This document shows, in pieces, positions 1-5,543 of a stretch of 5,572 nt of DNA. Within the stretch, counting starts at the first letter, position 1; the number at the start of each line of letters is the position of its first letter. The notes under the pieces are model-generated. The model was not told where the DNA came from. It was given only the letters and a program-made list of their open reading frames with translations, and made no database searches. The translations under genes were made by a program, and so were the position numbers. Source of the DNA: Prevotella sp. (GTDB lineage Bacteria > Bacteroidota > Bacteroidia > Bacteroidales > Bacteroidaceae); the NCBI GenBank assembly GCA_021203915.1, contig JAJQAI010000126.1, positions 1 through 5,572 on the forward strand, given 5' to 3'.

Positions 1-1119
1 TCTAAATACGCTATAAAGTGCTGTCCTATCTGCTTTAACCTTTACACTATTTTCCACATTAAGCTCTACAATAATACCCTGACGTTCTAAGTCTAAGGAT
101 ACATCGCTTATAACAGAGCGGATTAACTCTAAAACATTAATAACCTCACTTTGGTCTAAAGAAAGAGTGGGGCTCTCTTCTAATTTCGTTAGCGTGGACA
201 TATCGAGCAAAAGTTTACTCATCCTCATACTTTGAGCATAGCAATGTCTAAGGAAATGTTGTTTTTTCTCCTCCGGCATATCAGGGTTTTCTAATATACT
301 TTCAAGATAACCTTGTATGCTTGCTGCTGGAGTTTTTAACTCGTGAGCAACGTTTTGAGTGAGTTGTCTTTTTAGGCGGGCCTTATCCTCCATACTATGG
401 TGAAGCTTCCAGTAAAGCGAGATAATAGTGTGACTAATATCTCCTAGCTCATCATCGGGAAGTTGCCTTTCTAATTCGTGGTCAAGTTTTTCGCCTCGCT
501 CAGCTTTTTGAGCAAATTCTCTTAAGTATTCAATATGCTTTCCTATGCGTGAAGTATTTAAATAAAGCACTATTCCTAAAAGTAGAGTAAGTGTTATAGC
601 AAAGTATAGGTATGTATTATCTGCCCTTAAAGAGCGAGTCAGTTCGGCTGAATAAGGAACAGCAGCCCTAACTATGATATCACCCAAGCGAACGGCAGTA
701 TAAAAATATGTTTTGTGTGTTGATGAAGATGTCCGCTTAATATCGTAACCTTTTCCAGATTTGAGTGCATCAGCGATTTCTTTTCTTGATGAATGGTTTT
801 CCTTTATTTTATGATAATCTTCACTACTATCAAGAAGAACTTCACCTTTTAAGTTAACTATGGTTATACGTAGCCCCTCAACATGGTGAGAAGAAACATA
901 TAAATTAAACGAGCGTGGATTAAGAATACTATCTCTACCTAGTGACTGCATCATTTCATAGCAATATGCTTGCAGTTGGGCGTCGAGAATATCCGTTTTA
1001 AACTGACGTTCTCTTTTGTACTGATATAGACTAAAACAAATGGCGAACAAAAGGAAAAGTCCACCGACGCTAAGGAAGAGATTCCTTTGAAAAGACTTAG
1101 TTCTCAAATGTGTAGCCAT
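1..1119 (-). CDS. Sensor histidine kinase, PhoR-like, C-terminus cut by window edge
   Basis: My reading of the minus strand from an ATG at 1119 gives 373 residues with no stop before the window edge. Seen: a first membrane helix at about residues 13-32, a periplasmic sensor region at about 35-165 containing an RITIVNLKGEVLLDSS strand pair typical of PhoR/WalK-like sensors, a second membrane helix at about 170-188, a HAMP-like linker, and a dimerisation/phosphoacceptor domain with the H-box NVAHELKTP, in which His259 is the predicted phosphorylation site. The sequence stops at LYSVFR, where the N-box of the ATPase domain normally begins, so the ATP-binding domain lies outside the window. A stop codon lies four codons upstream of the ATG, and a later start would lose the first membrane helix. 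It overlaps the regulator gene by 23 bases, so the two are surely co-transcribed and probably partners. The inner-membrane kinase role is firm. Phosphate as the signal is inference from the regulator type and neighbouring nucleotidase genes. Confidence 0.9.
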   Translation of the reverse strand, partial: MATHLRTKSFQRNLFLSVGGLFLLFAICFSLYQYKRERQFKTDILDAQLQAYCYEMMQSLGRDSILNPRSFNLYVSSHHVEGLRITIVNLKGEVLLDSSEDYHKIKENHSSRKEIADALKSGKGYDIKRTSSSTHKTYFYTAVRLGDIIVRAAVPYSAELTRSLRADNTYLYFAITLTLLLGIVLYLNTSRIGKHIEYLREFAQKAERGEKLDHELERQLPDDELGDISHTIISLYWKLHHSMEDKARLKRQLTQNVAHELKTPAASIQGYLESILENPDMPEEKKQHFLRHCYAQSMRMSKLLLDMSTLTKLEESPTLSLDQSEVINVLELIRSVISDVSLDLERQGIIVELNVENSVKVKADRTALYSVFR

Positions 1120-1777
1120 AACCCGGGCGTGCTTTTATGAGCTTGCCATATATGCCAATTTTTTTTCTTAGGCGGGCAATATGAACATCAACTGTCCTAT
1201 CGGAAACTATAGTACCTTTTGGCCAACATCTTTTTAGGAGAGTTTCTCTATCAAAGAGTTGGTGGGGGTGTTGTAAAAAAAGAGATAGTAGCTCAAACTC
1301 TATTTTAGTTATTTGTAGTCTTTCTTTGTCAAGCCATACTGTTTTATCTAAATTATCAATAGTGAGCTTTTCAAAAGAAAGGACTTTTTCGTTTTTGTTA
1401 GAGATGTTTTTTTCTGAGCGACGAAGTACGGCTTTAACTCTTGCTTTTACTTCTCTTAGACTTAGCGGTTTTGCTATGTAATCATCAGCGCCCAAGTTAA
1501 GTCCCTTAATTGTATCGTCCTCATTGTCAAGTGCGGTGATAAATATAATAGGGATGTCTTGAGTTAATTCCTTGCTTTTTAATATCTTGGCAAATTGAAA
1601 ACCAGATACCTCGCCCATCATTACATCCAAGAGTATCAAATCATATAAGGTTAAATCTTTGCCTAAGGCTTCTTCTGAAGAAAAGGCAACGTCTACTTTA
1701 TACCCTTCTGCCTCTAAGTTATATTGCAGTATCTCACAAAGATCTGCCTCATCGTCAACAACAAGTATTCTTACCAT
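1097..1777 (-). CDS. OmpR/PhoB-family response regulator
   Basis: A 226-residue DNA-binding response regulator. The receiver domain (about 1-120) has the acidic pair Asp8-Asp9, phospho-acceptor Asp51 in LILLDVMM, the switch Thr81 and the conserved Lys103 in the AKP motif. The winged-helix output domain (about 131-226) carries the recognition-helix signature SDRTVDVHIARLRKKI and ends with RPGYGYTFEN, as in PhoB-type regulators. I prefer the ATG at 1777. A TTG one codon upstream (1780) could extend it by one residue, but MVRILVVDDE is the usual family N-terminus. No Shine-Dalgarno sequence is present, as is normal in Bacteroidota. The gene is first in the pair with the kinase and is divergent from the split 5'-nucleotidase genes. 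A PhoB-like role in phosphate starvation is plausible but is inferred, since Bacteroidales carry several similar regulators with other roles. Autoregulation through the shared intergenic region is also possible. Confidence 0.95.
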   Translation of the reverse strand: MVRILVVDDEADLCEILQYNLEAEGYKVDVAFSSEEALGKDLTLYDLILLDVMMGEVSGFQFAKILKSKELTQDIPIIFITALDNEDDTIKGLNLGADDYIAKPLSLREVKARVKAVLRRSEKNISNKNEKVLSFEKLTIDNLDKTVWLDKERLQITKIEFELLSLFLQHPHQLFDRETLLKRCWPKGTIVSDRTVDVHIARLRKKIGIYGKLIKARPGYGYTFEN

Positions 1778-1800
1778 CAAGAGAGGTTTTTATTTCGCTA

Positions 1801-1808
1801 CAAAGATA
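1801..1808 (-). promoter_or_regulatory. -7 element of the response regulator promoter
   Basis: The minus strand reads TATCTTTG, an exact match to the Bacteroidota primary-sigma consensus TAnnTTTG. It is followed by TAGCGA, placing the likely transcription start near 1795 and giving an untranslated leader of roughly 17 bases before the ATG at 1777. I found no good TTTG element at the -33 position. The ten bases TTTGTAGCGA are identical to those in the divergent plus-strand promoter. Confidence 0.65.
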
Positions 1809-1830
1809 AGTTTAAAATCTGCAATTCCCT

Positions 1831-1869
1831 TTATGTCATTGTTACAAATTGATTAAACTTATGTTAAGC
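1831..1869. promoter_or_regulatory. Candidate PhoB-type binding array, four TTA motifs at 11-base spacing
   Basis: TTA begins at 1831, 1842, 1853 and 1864, giving units TTATGT, TTACAA, TTAAAC and TTAAGC at an exact 11-base period. A weaker TTT at 1875 continues the phase. OmpR/PhoB-type regulators bind tandem direct repeats with an 11-base period on one DNA face, and Pho boxes of Bacillus and cyanobacteria are built from TTAACA- or CTTAAC-like units. The array sits upstream of both divergent promoters and ends about 35 bases before the plus-strand -7 element, which lacks a good -33 box, as is common for activated promoters. Binding by the adjacent regulator is inference. The match was found by eye in AT-rich DNA. 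Confidence 0.45.
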
Positions 1870-1898
1870 ATACATTTCTTTAATCAAATAAAATTTTT

Positions 1899-1918
1899 AT
1901 CGCTAAATTTGTAGCGAT
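1899..1918. repeat. Inverted repeat over the -7 element and start codon
   Basis: ATCGCTA (1899-1905) and TAGCGAT (1912-1918) form perfect 7-base arms around six bases. The repeat contains the -7 element at 1904-1911, and its right arm runs into the ATG at 1917. It could be a repressor operator. It can act as an RNA hairpin only if transcription starts upstream of it. The same heptamer pair recurs at 1951-1976. Confidence 0.6.
1904..1911 (+). promoter_or_regulatory. -7 element of the split 5'-nucleotidase operon
   Basis: TAAATTTG matches the Bacteroidota TAnnTTTG consensus and is the best promoter element before the ATG at 1917. Only five bases separate it from that ATG. With the usual spacing, transcription would begin at or within a base or two of the start codon, so the mRNA would be leaderless. 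No TTTG is found at the expected -33 position, and the region there instead adjoins the 11-base-phased TTA array, which fits an activator-dependent promoter. Confidence 0.55.
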
Positions 1919-2699
1919 GTATCTTATAGTAAAAAGGAAGAATATTTTTATAGCGATAGTAGCCTTACTATCGCTAACATCTTGTCACTCTCATTATAAC
2001 TTAACTAATGTTGAGCGCTCAAGAGTACTTATAGATTCTAGATACGATTTGTTGCCCTTAGATGAAGATGTTGAAACCTTTATTTCTCCATATAAGGAGA
2101 AAGTAGATAGCATTATGAGTCCAGTTGTAGGAAGGGCAGCTAAATATATGGCTGCAGAGCGTCCCGAGAGTCCACTATCCAATCTGCTTGCTGATATTTT
2201 AGTGTGGAGTGGAAAAGATTATAATGAGCAGCCCATATTTGGAGTATACAATATGGGAGGAATGCGCGCAGCCTTTGCCCCAGGTGATATAACAGTGGGA
2301 GATGTTTTGGAAGTAGCTCCTTTTGAAAATAAGATTTGCTTTGTAACTCTAAGTGGTGATAAGGTTTTGGAGCTATTTAATCAGATAGCCTTGATAGGGG
2401 GTGAGGCCATAAGTCATGGCGTAGAGCTTGTTATTGATAAGGATAAAAATCTTCTTTCAGCTAAAATAAACGGTGAAGAGATAGACCCCCAAAAAGATTA
2501 CCGTATTGCAACAATTGATTATGTTGCCCAAGGCAATGATATGATGGAGGCCTTTAAGGCATCCCAAGATATAAACTCCCCCCAAAGTGAGGATAATAAT
2601 ATCCGTTATGTTATAGAAAAATACATTAGGGAAAAGGCATCAGAGGATCAAATGATTGATGCTACAGTTGAGGGAAGAATAAAAATTTTGGAAGAATGA
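1917..2699 (+). CDS. 5'-nucleotidase C-terminal-domain lipoprotein
   Basis: A 260-residue protein with a lipoprotein signal: basic start (KRK), hydrophobic stretch, and lipobox LTSC with Cys23 as the predicted lipidated residue. The mature part matches the 5'-nucleotidase C-terminal (UshA-type substrate-binding) domain: SNLLADIL near residue 88, YNMGGMRAAFAPGDITVGDV at 111-130 (the family NxGGiR signature with Met in place of Ile), APFEN at 134-138, and DYVAQGND at 201-208, the family's dYla-GGd motif. In UshA this domain binds the base and ribose, while the metal centre sits in a separate N-terminal domain. That catalytic domain is absent here and is encoded by the next gene, which overlaps by ATGA, so translational coupling and a two-chain enzyme are likely. 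No other in-frame start would preserve the signal peptide, so the ATG beside the promoter is probably real. Location is predicted to be the periplasmic side of a membrane. A role in releasing phosphate from extracytoplasmic nucleotides is inferred. Confidence 0.88.
   Translation: MYLIVKRKNIFIAIVALLSLTSCHSHYNLTNVERSRVLIDSRYDLLPLDEDVETFISPYKEKVDSIMSPVVGRAAKYMAAERPESPLSNLLADILVWSGKDYNEQPIFGVYNMGGMRAAFAPGDITVGDVLEVAPFENKICFVTLSGDKVLELFNQIALIGGEAISHGVELVIDKDKNLLSAKINGEEIDPQKDYRIATIDYVAQGNDMMEAFKASQDINSPQSEDNNIRYVIEKYIREKASEDQMIDATVEGRIKILEE
1951..1976 (+). repeat. Perfect 11-base inverted repeat inside the signal-peptide codons
   Basis: TAGCGATAGTA (1951-1961) and TACTATCGCTA (1966-1976) are exact reverse complements around a GCCT loop. 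In RNA this would be a stable short hairpin about 35 bases into the coding sequence, in codons for the hydrophobic core of the signal peptide (IAIVALLSL). It contains the same TAGCGAT/ATCGCTA heptamers as the repeat over the start codon, and the two centres are 55 bases apart. It is not a terminator, because no T-run follows. Confidence 0.7.
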
Positions 2700-3538
2700 A
2701 GCGTATCTATGTACTTCTTATTATAATTCTAGCTTTAAGCCTTGAAGCAGGCGCTAAGAAAAAAAAGCTTGTCATACTTCATAGTAATGACACTCATAGT
2801 TGTATTTACCCACTTAATGAAAATCTTCTAGATACTCTACAGGCTGGACGTGGGGGCTTTTTAAGAAGAGTTCAGATGATTAAAGAAGAAAGAAAAGAAG
2901 CCCCAAACTTATTACTCTTAGATAGTGGAGATTTTTCTCAAGGCTCACCATATTACACAATGTATCAAGGAGACGTTGAAATTGGCCTAATGAATTTGAT
3001 GGGTTATGATGCTGCAGCTCTAGGTAACCATGAGTTTGACTTTGGCCTAGAGAATATGGCTCGTATTTTTAAACAAGCAAATTTTCCAATTCTTTGTGCT
3101 AACTATGATTTTAGTGGAACACCTTTAGAAGGCGTTGTAAAACCATATACGATAATTAAGAAAAATGGTCTTAAGATTGGGATCTTTGGTTTATCTCCAG
3201 AGCTTGATGGACTAGTTTTTGCAAAGAATTGTGAGGGCGTTACTTTTTTAGATCCAATTAAGGTGGCTAGACAGATGGCGGAGGTTCTTAAGGGAAAAGA
3301 AAAATGCGATTTAGTTATTTGTCTTTCTCATCTTGGGTGGGATATCCTTGGCTTTGATGATACTGAGGTAATGGCCTCTACTAAAGATATAGACCTTTTC
3401 TTGGGTGGACACACCCATAGTTATTTTGATTCCCTTAAGTGGGTTAAGAACCTCGATGGCAAAGAGATTCCAAACGACCAAAACGGAAAGAGCGGAATAT
3501 ATGTGGGTAAACTTCAACTTGAGTTAGACACTAAATAA
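2696..3538 (+). CDS. Exported metallophosphatase, catalytic half of a split 5'-nucleotidase
   Basis: A 280-residue calcineurin-like phosphoesterase matching the N-terminal catalytic domain of UshA-type 5'-nucleotidases. The metal-binding motifs appear in order and intact: SNDTHS (Asp32, His34), LLLDSGDFSQGSPYY (Asp79), GNHEFDFG (Asn111, His112), SHLG (His212) and GGHTHS (His239, His241). These residues normally hold two divalent metals that hydrolyse phosphate monoesters such as nucleoside monophosphates. A type I signal peptide spans about residues 1-20, with AGA before KKKK and no lipobox cysteine, so the protein should be soluble in the periplasm. It ends right after the catalytic domain (DQNGKSGIYVGKLQLELD), where a fused enzyme would continue into the substrate-binding domain. 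That domain is supplied by the preceding gene. The ATG overlaps the upstream stop as ATGA, with a weak purine-rich GGAAG before it. UDP-sugar or cyclic-nucleotide substrates are also possible in this family. Confidence 0.92.
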   Translation: MKRIYVLLIIILALSLEAGAKKKKLVILHSNDTHSCIYPLNENLLDTLQAGRGGFLRRVQMIKEERKEAPNLLLLDSGDFSQGSPYYTMYQGDVEIGLMNLMGYDAAALGNHEFDFGLENMARIFKQANFPILCANYDFSGTPLEGVVKPYTIIKKNGLKIGIFGLSPELDGLVFAKNCEGVTFLDPIKVARQMAEVLKGKEKCDLVICLSHLGWDILGFDDTEVMASTKDIDLFLGGHTHSYFDSLKWVKNLDGKEIPNDQNGKSGIYVGKLQLELDTK

Positions 3539-3585
3539 GACTATACTTTTTAAAAAAACATTGTCTTTTTGCTCATTGTAATGTA

Positions 3586-3609
3586 ATAACGGGGCTATCG
3601 GGCCGTTAT
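3586..3609 (+). promoter_or_regulatory. Leader hairpin just before the porT start codon
   Basis: ATAACGG (3586-3592) and CCGTTAT (3603-3609) form a perfect 7-base stem around a G-rich ten-base loop. The stem ends eight bases before the ATG at 3618, and AAAGAAG lies between. No T-run follows, so it is not a typical terminator. It may protect the mRNA or modulate translation initiation of porT. A very weak -7-like TCTTTTTG at 3564-3571 could start a short leader containing it, and otherwise porT is read through from the nucleotidase genes. Confidence 0.4.
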
Positions 3610-3617
3610 AAAGAAGC

Positions 3618-4358
3618 ATGAAGAAATTTCTCTTTTTTGTAGTACTACTGTTTGTAACCATTTATGCTAGCGCACAAAACGGTAAGGTGCAGAATAAGCC
3701 ATATATAGACTTAAGAGCCTTTCACTTTGGTGTGATGGTAGGCTTTCATATGCAAGACTTAGAGCTTATGAATGTTGGCCCTTATGTGGTTACCGGTGAT
3801 GATGGTGTTAGCGTTGAGAGAACTATAGTGTGTGATCAAGATCGTTGGGACCCAGGTTTTACCGTTGGTGTGCTTGGAGAATTTCGTTTTAGTGATAACT
3901 TCGCCCTAAGAGTTGCCCCAGGAATGTATTTTGGTACAAGGCACTTAACGTTTATGAATTTTACCGATTTAGAAGGGGAGGAGCCAATAACCCAAACGCA
4001 GGATATGAAAAGCGTTTATATATCAGCTGCATTTAACCTACTATTTAATGCACCTCGTCTTAACAATACTCGACCTTATATTATGGCAGGTTTAAACCCA
4101 ATGCTGAATCTCTCGGGAAAAGAAAGTGACTACATACGTTTAAAAAAATATGACGTTTTTTTTGAGATTGGATTAGGCTGGAGTTTCTACCTACCTTTCT
4201 TTAAATTACGTCCAGAGTTAAAGTTTAGTTATGGCCTTGTAAACAGCCTTGATATGAAACATGCTGAGCGTATCCAAGATACAACAACTAAATCTTATGC
4301 ACACTCCGCTGATAAGGCTCATAGTAAGATGTTAACCCTAACGTTCTTCTTCGAGTAG
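3618..4358 (+). CDS. porT: PorT-family outer-membrane protein of the type IX secretion system
   Basis: A 246-residue protein with a clear signal peptide (MKKFLFFVVLLFVTIYASAQ, cleavage expected after Ala19). The rest alternates in the manner of a small outer-membrane beta-barrel and ends in an aromatic final strand, LTLTFFFE. Family signatures recognised by eye are FHFGVMVGFHMQDL near residue 35, a FALRVAPGMYFGTRHLTF strand pair near 95-112, and the long block RPYIMAGLNPMLNL...DVFFEIGLGWSFYLPFFKLRPELKFSYGL at 152-207. The length is close to that of Porphyromonas gingivalis PorT, which is needed for export of gingipains through the type IX system. No other type IX gene is in the window, which is normal because porT often stands alone. 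It lies 79 bases after the metallophosphatase gene, with no clear terminator between. The start is supported by the signal peptide. A more general PorT-like barrel without a secretion role cannot be excluded. Confidence 0.8.
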   Translation: MKKFLFFVVLLFVTIYASAQNGKVQNKPYIDLRAFHFGVMVGFHMQDLELMNVGPYVVTGDDGVSVERTIVCDQDRWDPGFTVGVLGEFRFSDNFALRVAPGMYFGTRHLTFMNFTDLEGEEPITQTQDMKSVYISAAFNLLFNAPRLNNTRPYIMAGLNPMLNLSGKESDYIRLKKYDVFFEIGLGWSFYLPFFKLRPELKFSYGLVNSLDMKHAERIQDTTTKSYAHSADKAHSKMLTLTFFFE

Positions 4359-4446
4359 TTTATCTCTTCTTTTTGTTGAAGAATCTTCGATATGTTAAAA
4401 AAGGTAAAAGAGAATACCCAAAAATAGGTATATAAAATAATTACAT

Positions 4447-4454
4447 TATCTTTG
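4447..4454 (+). promoter_or_regulatory. -7 element of the ferredoxin promoter
   Basis: TATCTTTG is an exact TAnnTTTG match, followed by CATAGTA, placing the probable transcription start at about 4460 and leaving an AT-rich leader of about 46 bases before the ferredoxin ATG. No good -33 TTTG is visible. The 148-base gap after porT otherwise shows only weak, short hairpins. Confidence 0.65.
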
Positions 4455-4506
4455 CATAGTACATAAGTAGGTACGAAATATTATTAACATTAACTTTATA
4501 AATATC

Positions 4507-4674
4507 ATGGCTTACGTAATTGGTGACGATTGCATTGCATGCGGGACATGTATTGACGAGTGTCCAGCAGGAGCAATTTCAGAAGGTGACAAGTATTCAA
4601 TTAATCCAGACGTTTGCACTGAGTGCGGAACCTGCGCTGACGTTTGTCCTTCTGAGGCTATTAGCAAACCGTAA
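4507..4674 (+). CDS. 2[4Fe-4S] clostridial-type ferredoxin
   Basis: A 55-residue protein beginning MAYVIGDDCIACGTC and ending EAISKP. It has two complete CxxCxxCxxxCP motifs: Cys9, 12, 15, 19 and Cys37, 40, 43, 47. By family rule, the first three cysteines of one motif and the last of the other ligate each [4Fe-4S] cluster. The length is exactly that of classical bacterial two-cluster ferredoxins. It is a cytoplasmic low-potential electron carrier, likely used by pyruvate:ferredoxin oxidoreductase, hydrogenase or similar enzymes, which points to an anaerobe. The partner enzymes are not in the window. It has its own promoter 53 bases upstream, no Shine-Dalgarno sequence, and a strong terminator 24 bases after its stop, so it is probably monocistronic and can be highly expressed. 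Another open frame over the same bases (4520-4732) has no recognisable content and is not the gene. Confidence 0.97.
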   Translation: MAYVIGDDCIACGTCIDECPAGAISEGDKYSINPDVCTECGTCADVCPSEAISKP

Positions 4675-4698
4675 TATACGGGAAATTATAGGAAAAAC

Positions 4699-4734
4699 AA
4701 TTAGGGCGACTTCTTTAAAGAGGCCGCCCTAATT
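4699..4734. terminator. Two-way intrinsic terminator between convergent genes
   Basis: AATTAGGGCG (4699-4708) pairs perfectly with CGCCCTAATT (4725-4734). After one A/C mismatch the stem continues through ACTTCTTT/AAAGAGG to a four-base loop. It lies 24 bases after the ferredoxin stop and 23 bases before the end of the convergent lipoprotein gene. On the minus strand it is followed by GTTTTTCC, a good T-run. On the plus strand the T-run is poorer (ACGTTATGTTTT). It probably ends transcripts from both sides. Confidence 0.85.
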
Positions 4735-4757
4735 ACGTTATGTTTTATGTTACAATA

Positions 4758-5543
4758 TTATTTGGCAGTTGTTACATTAAATGCACTTACGTTTGATACA
4801 ATTTTCCCGTTACCTTGAACTGCGTAAATTCTAAAATTAGCAACTCCTTCTTTGAGTTTACCTGATTTTACCATTGCTGTATAACGCAGTGCTTGTCCTG
4901 GCTGTATTTCCTCTACGTGGATACTATTTGAAATGTAGATATTTTTCATTCCCGTTGTCTCCACAACCATTGGTTGCAAGTCATATAGAGTAACGCTAGA
5001 ATTGTTGTGAATCTCAAATATAACTTTGCAGAGCTCGTCAGAATTTAAGCGGTAGTCTTGGTTGCTATCAACGAAGCGAGCATTTAGTATCTCAAGTGGG
5101 ATGCTTGGATTTTCTAGCTCGTCTGCACTAATACTAGCATATGGCTCTATATTTTCCACATGTTGAGCATCTGTGGCCGTGTAAGAACCTGTATACTCAT
5201 TTCCATTGAAGTCATAAAGAGTGTCATCTCCACTGCCTGTATAATCATAGCCACTATAGGAAGATGGTCTTGGACTAGTAGTGGTGGTTGTGGTAGTTTG
5301 TTGACTATTTTTTGCATCGGTTGCATCCTGTGAAGCTCCGATGGCCGCTCCAACGGCAGCTCCTCCTGCCATTCCGATAGCAGTACCCAAATCACGACCA
5401 TAAGGTCCTGCTGCTACTCCACCTATGGCTGAACCTAAAATAGCGCCAGCTGCACCTCCTAAAAAAGCTCCTGTTCCAGTATTTGTAGTACAACCTGAAA
5501 GTAGTACAACTGCACATGCAAATAAAACGAATGTCTTCTTCAT
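4758..5543 (-). CDS. Glycine-zipper lipoprotein with C-terminal beta-sandwich-like domain
   Basis: A 261-residue predicted lipoprotein. The signal peptide ends in the lipobox LSGC (Cys18 lipidated). Residues about 23-72 form two glycine/alanine-rich segments with GxxxG spacing joined by a PYGRD turn, a glycine-zipper pattern seen in membrane-associated or oligomerising envelope proteins. Next comes a low-complexity linker with seven threonines (83-89), then Tyr/Gly/Asp-rich residues with a twice-used YTGS. The C-terminal part (about 148-257) looks like an all-beta, Ig/CARDB-like domain and opens with DSNQDYRLNSDE (159-170), which fits the 12-residue EF-hand calcium loop at positions 1, 3, 5, 8 and 12. 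I do not know a function. An envelope structural role is a guess. The ATG at 5543 fits the signal peptide. An AAGGAG at 5567-5572 is too far upstream to be its ribosome site, and its promoter lies beyond the window. Confidence 0.85.
   Translation of the reverse strand: MKKTFVLFACAVVLLSGCTTNTGTGAFLGGAAGAILGSAIGGVAAGPYGRDLGTAIGMAGGAAVGAAIGASQDATDAKNSQQTTTTTTTSPRPSSYSGYDYTGSGDDTLYDFNGNEYTGSYTATDAQHVENIEPYASISADELENPSIPLEILNARFVDSNQDYRLNSDELCKVIFEIHNNSSVTLYDLQPMVVETTGMKNIYISNSIHVEEIQPGQALRYTAMVKSGKLKEGVANFRIYAVQGNGKIVSNVSAFNVTTAK

Noticed and set aside
1778..1780. TTG start codon one codon before the response regulator ATG
   Set aside because: ATG at 1777 gives the usual family N-terminus, and the extra residue adds nothing recognisable.
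1659..1856. 65-codon plus-strand open frame antisense to the regulator
   Set aside because: It overlaps the conserved receiver domain and the divergent promoters and has no family signature.
3539..3570. A-run and T-run after the metallophosphatase gene as a terminator
   Set aside because: Pairing would be A-T only, without a GC-rich stem.
4365..4431. Short hairpins after porT (TCTTC/GAAGA and ATACC/GGTAT)
   Set aside because: Stems are only five base pairs and AT-rich with no clean T-run, so they are not convincing as terminators.
4520..4732. 70-codon open frame on the plus strand
   Set aside because: It is an alternative frame over the ferredoxin, whose two perfect cysteine motifs show the true frame, and it runs into the terminator.
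5261..5320. Repetitive threonine codons in the lipoprotein gene as a tandem repeat element
   Set aside because: It is an in-frame low-complexity linker with seven threonines, not an array of conserved DNA units.
5147..5401. 84-codon minus-strand open frame inside the lipoprotein gene
   Set aside because: It is an overlapping frame without recognisable domains, and the lipoprotein frame has a signal peptide and zipper pattern.
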